Assembly: GCA_016719885.1 (NCBI GenBank) | Contig: JADJYF010000002.1 | Location: forward strand, 1 to 64,000 | DNA from: Pseudomonadota bacterium | GTDB lineage: Bacteria; Pseudomonadota; Gammaproteobacteria; Ga0077536 | Direction: 5' to 3' | Length of the DNA: 64,000 nucleotides | In this document: piece after piece, positions 27,587 to 36,342 of the stretch | Layout: every line of letters starts with the position of its first letter | Numbering within the stretch: the stretch's first letter is position 1 | The notes under the pieces: generated by a model | Databases searched by the model: none | What the model was told of the DNA's origin: nothing | The model's input: the letters and a program-made list of their open reading frames with translations, nothing else | Position numbers and translations under genes: made by a program

Positions 27587-28747
27587 TCAGCGCGGCAAGC
27601 CATAGAACCGTGCCGCGTTTTCGCCCAGCACCAGGCGCTGGTCGGCTGCCGGCAGCGGCGCCAGGCGCTCACGCATCTCGCGCACCACGCCCATCGAGGC
27701 GTCGATGTGCGGATAGTCCGACGCCCACACGAAGTATTGCGCGCCGACGTGGCGCACCACCTCGGCGGTGATGGTCTCGTCCGGATCGGCCGACACCAGG
27801 CACTGCCGTTTGAAATACTCGCTGGGCTTCATGCTCAAGGACGTGCGTGAGCGCATCACCTCGAACTTGTGATCGAGCCTGTCCAGCCACGCCGAGATCC
27901 AGTTGGCGCCCGATTCCAGCACCGTCACCTTGAGGCGCGGATAGCGTTCCAGCACGCCGGTGGTGAGCAACTCGGTGAAGGCCGCCATCACGTCGATGGC
28001 CAGGAACGCGAAGTTGAACAGGCCGAAGCGTTCGCCATTGGCATCGTCGAGCGGGTCGGCATAGCTGGTGGTGGGCTGGTCGCGCACCACCACGTGGAAC
28101 GCCACCGGCAGTTCGAGTTCCTCGGCCGTCGCCCAGAACGGCGCGAGCGCGGCATCGTCGAAGCGTCGGCGGTCACGCGCGTACATGTCGGGCGAGATGT
28201 AGATGCCGCGACAGCCCGCCGCGTGGGCGCGCCGCATCTCGGCCACCGCCAGGCCGACATCGAGCAGGTTGAGATGCATGATGGGCACCAGCCGTTTGAA
28301 ATCATGGCTGCAGAAGTCGACCAGCCAGCGGTTGTAGGCTTCGGTGTAGGCATGCGCCAGCGCCGCATCGCGCACGTGACCCTCCCAGCAAATGCCGATG
28401 GTGGGATAGAGCAGCGCCACGTCAATGCCTTCTTCATCCAGTACCGCGAGGCGCGCGGCCGGGTCGTGACTGCCGGGCGGGCAGCCGTCCTCGTAGCTCA
28501 AAAGGCCAGTGGTCAGGAGTTCGGTCGGGTCCATGTCGACGCCGCCCAAGCCTGCCAGGCGGCCGCGCACGGCCTCCAATACCTGGCCGTCGATCAACAA
28601 GACCTCGTTGCCTTTGGCATCGTGGTCGATACGAATTGCGCGCTCGCGAAAGCGCGGTGCGATGTATTTCTGCCAGGTATCGCGCGGTTCCAACACATGG
28701 CCATCGGCGTCGACGGTGTAGACGCGGGCCGCATTCGATTCGGACAT
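27587..28747 (-). CDS. Amidohydrolase family protein (ACMSD-like TIM barrel)
   Basis: 386 residues from ATG 28747, which has GGGGGAGAA about 6 bases upstream. The N-terminal DADGHVLEP replaces the usual metal-binding HxH-type start of amidohydrolase-2 proteins. Other family segments are GIDVALLYPTIG, CSHDFKRLVPIMHLNLLD, AFHVVVRD (metal His), TVLESGANWISAWLDRLDH and the C-terminal YFVWASDYPHIDAS with the metal Asp. Members hydrolyse or decarboxylate aromatic and small carboxylic substrates. The one here is unknown. It is monocistronic. Confidence 0.87.
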   Translation of the reverse strand: MSESNAARVYTVDADGHVLEPRDTWQKYIAPRFRERAIRIDHDAKGNEVLLIDGQVLEAVRGRLAGLGGVDMDPTELLTTGLLSYEDGCPPGSHDPAARLAVLDEEGIDVALLYPTIGICWEGHVRDAALAHAYTEAYNRWLVDFCSHDFKRLVPIMHLNLLDVGLAVAEMRRAHAAGCRGIYISPDMYARDRRRFDDAALAPFWATAEELELPVAFHVVVRDQPTTSYADPLDDANGERFGLFNFAFLAIDVMAAFTELLTTGVLERYPRLKVTVLESGANWISAWLDRLDHKFEVMRSRTSLSMKPSEYFKRQCLVSADPDETITAEVVRHVGAQYFVWASDYPHIDASMGVVREMRERLAPLPAADQRLVLGENAARFYGLPR

Positions 28748-28831
28748 GCTGTTCTCCCCCGGCGCGGAGTGCGCCAAGGGTCAAGCCTAGACCGCCCGGG
28801 CCGCGTTCGCGACCTCGGAACCGCCATGTGC

Positions 28832-31159
28832 TCAGCACACGCGCGCCTGGCGTGACGCGGGTGACGGCGACAGAGCGACCGCGCCATCGACCACCAGGCT
28901 TTCGTCCAGCAGCTGCGGGCGGCCGACGGCGTAGCCTTGCGCAAAGTCGACGCCGATGCCCCGCACCAGGCCCAGCACCTCTTCGTCTTCGATGAACTCC
29001 GCGACGGTCTCAATGCCGAGGGCATGCGCCATGTCGTTGATGGCCGTGACCATCACCAGGTCGACCGGGTCGCGGGCAATATCGCGCACGAACATGCCGT
29101 CGATCTTGACGTAATCGATGTCGAGGTTCTTGAGCTGGCCAAACGAGGAAATGCCGCTGCCGAAGTCGTCCAAGGCGAAGCGGCAACCGAGGTGCTTCAG
29201 CTGTGCAATGAACTCGCGCGCCTGCGAGAGTTGCGCGATGGCGGCGGTCTCCGTGATCTCGAAACAGATTGCGGTCGGCGGTACCGAACGACGCCTGAGT
29301 TGCTCGGCGATGAAGTGCGTGGTGGCGTTGTCACCCACCGACAAACCCGACAAGTTGACGTTGAAGGTCGGGCACGCAATGCCTTTGGCGAGCAGCCCTT
29401 CGATGAATTCGAACAGGCGCGCGACCACCCAGCGATCGAGGCGCGGCGCGAGGTTGTAACGTTCGGCGGCGGGCAGAAACGCACCGGGCGGCGCCAGCTC
29501 GCCGTCCGGCAGCAGCATGCGCAGCAGCACCTCGTAGTGCACCGCTGGCCGGCGGCCGGCGCCGATCGCCATGATCGGCTGCGCATAGAGCTGGAAACGA
29601 TGGTTCTGCAGCGCGTCGGTGATCAACGGCACCCAGCGCATCTGGCCGTGTTGAATGGCGACCTGGGTGTCCTGGTCATGGAACACCCGCACGCAATTGC
29701 GCCCGGCGTCCTTGGCCGCGTAGCAAGCGGCGTCGGCGCAGCGCAACAGTTCGGCCGGCGGCGTCGCGCCATGGGCGGCCACCAGGCCGGCGCTGAAGCT
29801 GAGATTGAAGGCCTTGCCTTCCCACACGAAGCGCATGTCGGCCAGCGCTTCGCGCACCCGTTGCAGCACCGCTTCGGCGAGGTCCAGGCCGCTGGCCATG
29901 ATGATCGCGAACTCGTCGCCACCAAGGCGCGCGAGCACGTCCTGGCTACGCAGGCGCTCCTTGAGGGCGGTCGCCACCTGGCGCAGCAGTTCGTCGCCCG
30001 CGCTGTGCCCGCAGGTATCGTTGATGACCTTGAACTGGTCGAGATCGAGGAACGCCACGGTCAGCGCACCGCTCGCGCGCGAGGCATCGAGCAACTCGAG
30101 CAGGCGCGCTTCGAATCCACGGCGATTGGGCAAGCCCGTCAGGCCGTCGTGAAGCGCCTGGAAAGCGAGTTGCTCGGACAGCTGGCGGGTCTCGCTGACG
30201 TCGATGAGGATACCGTTCCATTCGCAGGTGCCGGTTTCGTCCGGCGGCGACGGTAGAGAGTTGCCTCGCACCCAGCGCACCGCGCCGCGCTCGGTGCGAA
30301 CACGGAATTCGTGCATCCACGGCCCGCCGTCGCGCGTGGCCTGTTCGATACTGTGCATGAGGGGCGGCAGGTCTTCCGCCACCACCCGCGTCAGCAGGGC
30401 ATCGAGGGTGGTCGGCGTGGGCGCGCCATCGATGTCCAGCAGCGCTCGAATGCCATCGCTCAAGAACGTCAAGCCTTGGTGACCGTCGGCGCGACGCTCG
30501 AACTGGTAGACCGCGCCCGGCAATGCATTGGTCACACCGCGCAGGCGCCGCTCACTCGCCTGCAAGGCACGCTCGGCGGCTTTCCTGGCGCTGATGTCGC
30601 GCACCGCCGCCACCACGTGGAATTCATCGAGGGTGATGACCGGCGCGAGGCTGATCTCCACCGCCACGTTGTGGCCGTCGCGATGGCGTAGCGCCAGTTC
30701 CCTGCCGCTGCCCATGTAGCGCATACGTGGGCTCTTCATGTAATTCGCCACGTGCTGGCCATGGCCGGCATGCGCCGTCGGCACCAGGCAATCGACCGGC
30801 TGGCCGATGAGCTCCGCGGCATCGTATCCAGAAAGCGCCAACAGTGCGGCGTTCACGCTTTCGATCCGGGCATCGCCATCGAGCACCACGATGCCGTCGG
30901 GTGAGTTCTCGGCCAGCGCCAAGTAGCGGGCACGCATGCGCTGCAATGCGCGGGAACGGCTGTCGATGCTGAGCGCGAAGGCCACGCCCAGCAGCACGAT
31001 GAACGTCGACATCAACAGCAGGCCGCCGGGGTGCGGCACACCGTGCAGCAGCCAGGGAGCGGCCGCCGCCAAGGCAATCGCGGCCAGCCAAGCGCCGAAC
31101 GTCCGGGTAGCGCGTGTCGGTGAGGTCGTCATCGCGGCGTCCTGGTCTGTGGACTTCAT
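28832..31159 (-). CDS. Membrane PAS-PAS-GGDEF-EAL protein (cyclic-di-GMP turnover)
   Basis: 775 residues. Two N-terminal transmembrane helices (about 20-62) precede a PAS (about 78-195) and a second PAS-like domain (about 205-330). The GGDEF domain has an intact ARLGGDEFAIIM site, and the EAL domain has YEVLLRML in place of EAL, with FEITETAA, DDFGSGISSF and YVKIDG all present. Synthase activity is therefore likely; phosphodiesterase activity is likely too, as Val for Ala is a mild change. It lies downstream of the NarL-type kinase on the same strand, 216 bp away, so it may have its own promoter. Confidence 0.92.
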   Translation of the reverse strand: MKSTDQDAAMTTSPTRATRTFGAWLAAIALAAAAPWLLHGVPHPGGLLLMSTFIVLLGVAFALSIDSRSRALQRMRARYLALAENSPDGIVVLDGDARIESVNAALLALSGYDAAELIGQPVDCLVPTAHAGHGQHVANYMKSPRMRYMGSGRELALRHRDGHNVAVEISLAPVITLDEFHVVAAVRDISARKAAERALQASERRLRGVTNALPGAVYQFERRADGHQGLTFLSDGIRALLDIDGAPTPTTLDALLTRVVAEDLPPLMHSIEQATRDGGPWMHEFRVRTERGAVRWVRGNSLPSPPDETGTCEWNGILIDVSETRQLSEQLAFQALHDGLTGLPNRRGFEARLLELLDASRASGALTVAFLDLDQFKVINDTCGHSAGDELLRQVATALKERLRSQDVLARLGGDEFAIIMASGLDLAEAVLQRVREALADMRFVWEGKAFNLSFSAGLVAAHGATPPAELLRCADAACYAAKDAGRNCVRVFHDQDTQVAIQHGQMRWVPLITDALQNHRFQLYAQPIMAIGAGRRPAVHYEVLLRMLLPDGELAPPGAFLPAAERYNLAPRLDRWVVARLFEFIEGLLAKGIACPTFNVNLSGLSVGDNATTHFIAEQLRRRSVPPTAICFEITETAAIAQLSQAREFIAQLKHLGCRFALDDFGSGISSFGQLKNLDIDYVKIDGMFVRDIARDPVDLVMVTAINDMAHALGIETVAEFIEDEEVLGLVRGIGVDFAQGYAVGRPQLLDESLVVDGAVALSPSPASRQARVC

Positions 31160-31375
31160 GGCGGGGTCCTCTTGTCGTCGTAACGACAGGTGCGTTGCTT
31201 ATTTCGCTGGCGGCGATTCGCATATCGACGGTGTGCGAAATGCCATGCAACGATAGCGGTAATGGCTCGCGAGATTGGATTGTCGAAATGTCCGAACCTG
31301 CGCTCGGAAATGTCCTATGGCCGACGCGGACGAGGGCGTGACGCCACCATCGTTGCCCTGCTGTCGCGGCGCTGG

Positions 31376-33175
31376 TCAGGGGCTTGGCGCCAGCGGCACG
31401 CTGATGTTCAGGCGCAGTCCGCCGAGCGGACTGGTGTCGAGCGACAGGCTGCCATTCAACAGATGTACGCGCTCGCGCATGCCAAGCAAGCCATAGCCGC
31501 GACGCGCGGCGGCGTCGCTGACCTTGCCCTGGCCGTCGTCTTCCAGCGTCAACACGAGGTGCGCGTCGACGACCGACAGCGTGATGATGGCGTGGCGCGC
31601 GTTGGCATGCTTGGCGACGTTGGTCAAACCTTCCTGCGCGATGCGGTAGAGATTGACGGTCAGCGACTCGCTCAATCTCGGTAAGGCGTCCCGCGCACTG
31701 ACGTGGCAGTCGACGGAATACAAGGCGCTGAACTCGCGGGCCAGCTGCTCGAGGGCGGCGCCGAGGCCGAGGTGGTCGAGGCTGGGCGGGCGCAACCAGC
31801 TCACCAGGCGGTCGGCATCGCACAGCAGCGTATCGATCAGCTCATGCATCTTCTCGGAGATGGCCGCGGCGCGCCGCGGGTCGCCGCGCGCCGAGGGCGT
31901 GTCGAGCAACGCGAGCTGCGATTTCAGCACCGTCAGCGTGCCACCCAGCACGTCGTGCAGATCGCGCGCGAGCTGTTTGCGCTCTAGCTCATGACCATCC
32001 TGCAGCTGATGCAGCAAGGCGCGTAGCTCGTCCCGCGCGCGGCGCAGCTCCACCTGCTCGGAGATGTCCATTGCCATGCAGCCGACATAGCGACGGCCGT
32101 CCGCGCCGGCCAGGGGAAATTTCGTCTTGAACCACCAACTGCGGTGGCCGCCGGCGTCGACACTGTCTTCGACGTACTGCATGGCCTCGCCGCGCGCCAG
32201 CACTTCGCGAATGCGAAGGCGCACGGTCGCCGCCGTTTCGGCGGGAAACAGGGACTCGAGGCGGCCCTCCGCCAGGCCGTTTTCGCCAAGGCCAAGGGCG
32301 CGGCGCAGGGTTGAATTCATGAACACCAATTGGCCGTGGTCATCCATCACCCAGGCCCGGAACCGTTCGTTGTCGAGAAACGCCTCGAGTCGCAGTTCGC
32401 TGGTGCGCTTGGCTTGCTCGGCGCGCTTGAGGGCCGTGATGTCGACACTCAGGCCGCCCACGTAGCGTCGGCCGGGCAGGTCGCGGAACACGAATTTGCT
32501 CGAGGCCCAGTAGCTTTCCTCGCCGCCGGGCGTGACCATGCGGTCGATGACCTCGGTCGGACGCTCGTCGCTGAGCAGGGCATCGTGTTCGTGGGCAATC
32601 CTTTCCGCGATGTCCGCCGGCCATAGCGCGTCCTCGGTCTTGCCGTACCATTGCGCGCGGCTTACGCCCAGCAGCCGCTGGTAGTTCTCGCTGACGAAGC
32701 CGTAGCGATGCTGCTCGTCCTTCGCCCACGCGACGACCTTGCGGTTGCCGAGCAGGGCGCGCACGAATTCGGGGCTGCCAAAAAAGTCTTCGAGCGCGTC
32801 CTCGGTTTCCAAGGGCAGCAGGATGCCCGCCAGGCGGCGGGATGTGCCGTCATCGATGCGTCCGCCGCGCGAGGCGATGCGGCGGATCTCGCCGCTGCCG
32901 CGATGAACGAGGCGGCAAATGATGGACACTGGTGCCGCATCGTCGGCCAGCGCCGCATGCACGGCGGCATCGACCGCGGCCCGGTCGTCAGGATGGACGA
33001 TGTCGCGCAGTATCGCCGGCTTTCCTTCGCCCGGCGGGTCGAGACCCAGAAATTTGCTCAAGCGCGCGTCACAGAACACGCGGTCGGACTCGACGTCGTA
33101 CTCCCACACGCCGAAGCCGGCCGCGGCTTGCGCCCGTGTCACGCAGGGCGTCGTGCCCTGTTGCTCATTGCCCAT
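31376..33175 (-). CDS. Soluble multi-PAS sensor histidine kinase, NarL/HisKA_3 type
   Basis: 599 residues without transmembrane segments. Three PAS domains (about 15-125, 130-255 and 265-385) precede a HisKA_3 dimerisation domain with the phospho-acceptor in RKQLARDLHDVLGGTLTVLK (about residue 410). The ATPase domain has RIAQEGLTNVAKHANARH, EDDGQG and RRGYGLLGMRERVHLL. Kinases of this type phosphorylate LuxR-type regulators, and such a gene lies at 34748 on the opposite strand, so the two are a likely pair. The signal is unknown. There is no heme or flavin motif I can name. Confidence 0.92.
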   Translation of the reverse strand: MGNEQQGTTPCVTRAQAAAGFGVWEYDVESDRVFCDARLSKFLGLDPPGEGKPAILRDIVHPDDRAAVDAAVHAALADDAAPVSIICRLVHRGSGEIRRIASRGGRIDDGTSRRLAGILLPLETEDALEDFFGSPEFVRALLGNRKVVAWAKDEQHRYGFVSENYQRLLGVSRAQWYGKTEDALWPADIAERIAHEHDALLSDERPTEVIDRMVTPGGEESYWASSKFVFRDLPGRRYVGGLSVDITALKRAEQAKRTSELRLEAFLDNERFRAWVMDDHGQLVFMNSTLRRALGLGENGLAEGRLESLFPAETAATVRLRIREVLARGEAMQYVEDSVDAGGHRSWWFKTKFPLAGADGRRYVGCMAMDISEQVELRRARDELRALLHQLQDGHELERKQLARDLHDVLGGTLTVLKSQLALLDTPSARGDPRRAAAISEKMHELIDTLLCDADRLVSWLRPPSLDHLGLGAALEQLAREFSALYSVDCHVSARDALPRLSESLTVNLYRIAQEGLTNVAKHANARHAIITLSVVDAHLVLTLEDDGQGKVSDAAARRGYGLLGMRERVHLLNGSLSLDTSPLGGLRLNISVPLAPSP

Positions 33176-33327
33176 ACAGCTCGCTCGTCGTTGTATCCAT
33201 TACCTGGGGTGCGTGCCTCCTGGTGCGGCGCTCGCATCCTTACTGTCCACCATGGGAGCGGTGATTGCCCCCCAGGTTGCGTGCTTGCGAACCTGGCTTT
33301 GACCAGGGTCAGAAACAGGGCACCGCA

Positions 33328-33345
33328 CGCTTGCGTACGCAAGCG
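33328..33345. promoter_or_regulatory. Perfect 18-bp palindrome upstream of the NarL-type kinase
   Basis: CGCTTGCGTACGCAAGCG is a perfect palindrome in the 272-bp gap between the 33448 gene and the kinase start at 33175, about 150 bp upstream of the latter. It may be an operator for a dimeric regulator. As a hairpin it would have no loop, so a terminator is less likely. Nothing else was found in this gap. Confidence 0.35.
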
Positions 33346-33447
33346 CCGCCTGGATGCCTGGCGCGCCATCCACGCAGCGTCGAGTCGACCGCGACTGCCG
33401 GCATCCGCACCCAGCCAGCGCTTGAAATGGGGGCGTTTGCGTCCACC

Positions 33448-33960
33448 TCAAGCGCGAGGAATCGACCTGATGGCGGCACGGTTGCGTTGCGCGAGCCGAC
33501 TGTAGACTTGCTTGAGATGCGCCAGCGTGGTCGACAGCTCCGCGGCGTCGGTGGCAGCACGCTCGCCGCGATTGACCAGCGCCTCGATGAGCTTGAGCGT
33601 GTTCATGCCCAGTTCGTTGTACTGATCGACCATCGCCCGCACGTCACGTTCCAGCGTGGCGCCGGCGACGTTCTGCGCATGTTTACCGGCGCGGCGTCGC
33701 GCCGAATCTATCGCCACGGGGCGGCGCGCCAGGCCGTGCAGTTCGAGCACAAATTCGTCACTGTCGGGCACGCTCGCCATTGTCCATGTGAGCTCACCGC
33801 GCGTGCCGCGCGTGGTCGCGCCGGGGACGGGGAACATGTCCACTTCGGCGAGATCGAAATCGATGAGGCTCGCTCGTGTGCCGCGGTAGCGGGTGGATGC
33901 CGCGCATTTCTCGATGGTGACGAGCGAAGGCGGGTGGGGGCGGAGTCGGGTGCCGAACAT
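33448..33960 (-). CDS. Hypothetical protein paired with a STAS-like gene
   Basis: 170 residues, not recognised. It begins MFGTRLRPHPPSLVTIEKCA. The first half is mixed beta (VPGATTRGTRGELTWTMA, DEFVLELHGLARRPVAID); the second half is a long helical region (LERDVRAMVDQYNELGMNTL, ELSTTLAHLKQVYSRLAQRN) that could be a coiled coil or four-helix scaffold. It starts 12 bp after the STAS-like gene and is surely co-transcribed with it, so a partner or effector role in the same partner-switch is a reasonable inference. Confidence 0.6.
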   Translation of the reverse strand: MFGTRLRPHPPSLVTIEKCAASTRYRGTRASLIDFDLAEVDMFPVPGATTRGTRGELTWTMASVPDSDEFVLELHGLARRPVAIDSARRRAGKHAQNVAGATLERDVRAMVDQYNELGMNTLKLIEALVNRGERAATDAAELSTTLAHLKQVYSRLAQRNRAAIRSIPRA

Positions 33961-33972
33961 CGGGGCGCTCCT

Positions 33973-34302
33973 TCACGTTTCGGACAATGAGACAGCCACG
34001 GACTCGCGCGGCGCCTCGTCGATGAAACGTTCCATGCCGGCGATGGCAAAGACATCGACCAGGTGGTTGTCGACCTTGGTCACCGACACGCGCACGCCGA
34101 GGCGCTCCTCCACGTGCAGCAGCAAGCCCAGGAACCAGGTCGGCATGCTGTCGAGGCGCGAAATGTCGACCTCGATTTTGCGCGCATTGCCAATCCGCTC
34201 CACGACGCCGCGGATTTCGCGGTAATCCTCGAAGCGCAAATCCTGGGGCACGTGTAGGCGCAGGCCGATGGGGCTGCGGCTGATGATGATTCGTTCGTTC
34301 AT
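33973..34302 (-). CDS. STAS-like anti-sigma-antagonist-type protein
   Basis: 109 residues from ATG 34302 (GAGGTGG about 7 bases upstream). The pattern SRSPIGLRLHVPQDLRFEDY, then KIEVDISRLDSMPTWFLGLL and RVSVTKVDNHLVDVFAIAGM, fits a STAS fold as in SpoIIAA-like antagonists. The usual D-S-S-G phosphorylation loop is altered to DSMPTWFLG, so regulation by Ser phosphorylation is uncertain. No anti-sigma kinase is adjacent. It probably acts with the 170-residue protein encoded 12 bp downstream. Confidence 0.65.
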   Translation of the reverse strand: MNERIIISRSPIGLRLHVPQDLRFEDYREIRGVVERIGNARKIEVDISRLDSMPTWFLGLLLHVEERLGVRVSVTKVDNHLVDVFAIAGMERFIDEAPRESVAVSLSET

Positions 34303-34747
34303 GGCGACCACCTCTGTGCGTCTCGCCGCGAGAATCACGGAAGATGCCGCGATTCCGGACCTGGACTCTATCGGCGTCGAAGCGCGTGGCGGACAGGCGG
34401 TGCCTATCCGAATGTGGCATCGGTCGAGTCTGGCGAAACTAGGAGTCGTCCGATTTTGTGGCGCACCCTTTCAGTGCCGCTCGAGGAGGCGTTTGGTATC
34501 GATGGTGTGTGCCGCTGTCGCCGCCGCGCGGCCCCGCATTGCCGCGCGGCGGCAGCAAGGATATTCAATTGTTTAACTTGCGCGAGAAAGCGCATAGAGT
34601 TTCGCGCCACTACCCGGCGCGAGCGTCGCGGCGGAGTGGCGGCGCGCGGGGCAGGCGCCTGACATACGGCTGGACGCCACCATGTTCAACCGTGTCGCGC
34701 GGGCTCAAATCGAGTTGGCGCCGACGACCTTGGGGAGGGCTTGCACC
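34303..34747. other. 445-bp divergent intergenic region with a 13-bp-stem hairpin
   Basis: This gap separates the STAS-like gene (minus) from the LuxR-type regulator (plus). I see no convincing gene. GCCGCCGCGCGGC (34520-34532) pairs perfectly with GCCGCGCGGCGGC (34541-34553) over an 8-base loop, without a T tract. An AT-richer patch follows at about 34560-34605 (TTCAATTGTTTAACTTG) and is the best place for a promoter of the plus-strand regulator. Confidence 0.45.
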
Positions 34748-35383
34748 GTGGTCAAGGTGATGATAATCGACGATCACCCGGTCGTGCGCTGGGGATTCCG
34801 CCAGATAGTGAACGAACTTGCGCCCGATATCGAAATAGTCGCGGATGCCGCCAACGGCCCGGAGGCGCTGCTGGAACTCGACCGTCAGTCCGCGGACGTG
34901 GCCGTGCTCGACATCGGCCTGGGCGGGCGCAGCGGCCTCGAGCTGCTCGAGCGGCTGCGCGGTCATCGCAGTGAAGTACGCGTGTTGTTCTACACGCGCT
35001 ATTCGGAACACGATTTTGCCCTGCGCGCGTTCCAGGGCGGCGCCAAGGGCTATATCAGCAAGGAAGAATCGCCGGCGGAGATCGTGCGTGCGGTACGTGA
35101 AGTGGCCGCCGGCGGCACCTACATGTCACGCACCGCGGCGCAGATCCTCACCTCGGCCGTGAGCAACCAACGCGGCGAAGGTGAACACGAGAACCTGAGC
35201 CGCCGTGAATTCGAAGTGTTCCGCATGCTGGTCGACGGCCTGTCGGTCACCTCCATCGCGCGGCGCCTGCATCTGAGCGTCAAGACCATCAGCACTCACC
35301 GCAGCAACGTTCTCGCCAAGCTGGGGGTGCGCAGCACGGCGGACCTGGTGCGCTATGCCATCGGTCGCGGTCTGAGTTCGTGA
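34748..35383 (+). CDS. LuxR/FixJ-family response regulator
   Basis: 211 residues from GTG 34748, chosen because GGGGAGG lies about 8 bases upstream and the receiver then begins VVKVMIIDDHPVVRWGFRQ. The in-frame ATG 34682 adds 22 residues with no family match. The acceptor is D55 in VAVLDIGLGG, the switch lysine is in GAKGYISKEE, and the C-terminal HTH is LSRREFEVFRMLVDGLS with ARRLHLSVKTISTHRSNVL. It is the likely partner of the HisKA_3 kinase at 31376-33175. Confidence 0.92.
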   Translation: MVKVMIIDDHPVVRWGFRQIVNELAPDIEIVADAANGPEALLELDRQSADVAVLDIGLGGRSGLELLERLRGHRSEVRVLFYTRYSEHDFALRAFQGGAKGYISKEESPAEIVRAVREVAAGGTYMSRTAAQILTSAVSNQRGEGEHENLSRREFEVFRMLVDGLSVTSIARRLHLSVKTISTHRSNVLAKLGVRSTADLVRYAIGRGLSS

Positions 35384-35404
35384 AGCACGACGCGATGCCG
35401 GCGT

Positions 35405-36061
35405 TCAGCTGTCGCCCTGCTTGCGCGTCGGCTCGAACTTGCGCAGGTACTTGCTGAGGCTCGCCAGCAGTTCCAGGCCGCCGTGGCCGGCGATCAGGCG
35501 CTCGGCCAGGGTCTGCAGTTTTTCCTGGTGGCTGCGCGCGGCGTAGCGCAGCACTTCGAAGGCCTCGCCGTCGCTCAGCCCGAAGCGCTCCATGACGATG
35601 CCGACCGCGATGCTGACGGCTTTCTTGTCTTCGAAATCGCCCGACAGCTTTTCCACCGAGCGCATCAGTTTGCTGATCTCGGTGGCGCGGGTGAGGGCGG
35701 TGGCGACCGCCGCGGTGAGTTGCTCGATGCCGACCGGCTTGACCAGGTAGGTGATCGCACCGCTGCGTGCCGCGCGTTCTATGGCATCGCTTTCGGTCTG
35801 CCCGGTGAGATGGATGAACGGAATGCCGTGTTCGGTGGCGAGACGCTGGCCGAGTTCGATGCCATCGCCATCGGGCAGGCCGATGTCGATGAGCGCCAGA
35901 TCGATGTGTTCGTGCTCGATGACTTCGCGCGCGGCGGCGGCGGACTCGGCGCTGGTGGTGTTGTAGCCGCTGACCTTGAGCGCCTGCACCAGGAAGCGCA
36001 GCAAGCCCGGGTCGTCTTCGACGACGAGAATGGCGTGGGTCTTGTGACTGTCGTGCTTCAT
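35405..36061 (-). CDS. Response regulator with ANTAR RNA-binding domain
   Basis: 218 residues. The receiver (about 9-125) has its acceptor D59 in LALIDIGLPDGDG and the lysine in TYLVKPVG. A coiled linker leads to an ANTAR domain (about 135-195): KKAVSIAVGIVMERFGLSDG followed by EAFEVLRYAARSHQEKLQTL. ANTAR regulators bind paired hexanucleotide hairpins in leader RNA and prevent termination. It lies 281 bp downstream of the nine-PAS kinase on the same strand and may be its target; no obvious RNA target was found nearby. It is convergent with the LuxR-type regulator, 21 bp apart. Confidence 0.9.
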   Translation of the reverse strand: MKHDSHKTHAILVVEDDPGLLRFLVQALKVSGYNTTSAESAAAAREVIEHEHIDLALIDIGLPDGDGIELGQRLATEHGIPFIHLTGQTESDAIERAARSGAITYLVKPVGIEQLTAAVATALTRATEISKLMRSVEKLSGDFEDKKAVSIAVGIVMERFGLSDGEAFEVLRYAARSHQEKLQTLAERLIAGHGGLELLASLSKYLRKFEPTRKQGDS

Positions 36062-36342
36062 CGGTGAATCGCTATTCGAGTTGCGGGGCGGTCAGCCTCA
36101 CGCCGTGCATGGGCCGGGAGGTCGAGCAGCAAACTCTGGCGACTTCGGCTTCGCGAAACACAGCATTCCTTGCCGGGCATCAGCGTGAATCGAGAATTGC
36201 GAACGACGCAGCGGCGGGGTGGGGCCGGGCCAGCATCATGCCGCGTCGCCCGAGGCCAGGCAAGGTCGCGGGTGCCGCACTCGACCATTTGTATCAATTG
36301 ACGTGTCATCCGGGGATGACGGCGATGGACTTCGCGGCGCCC

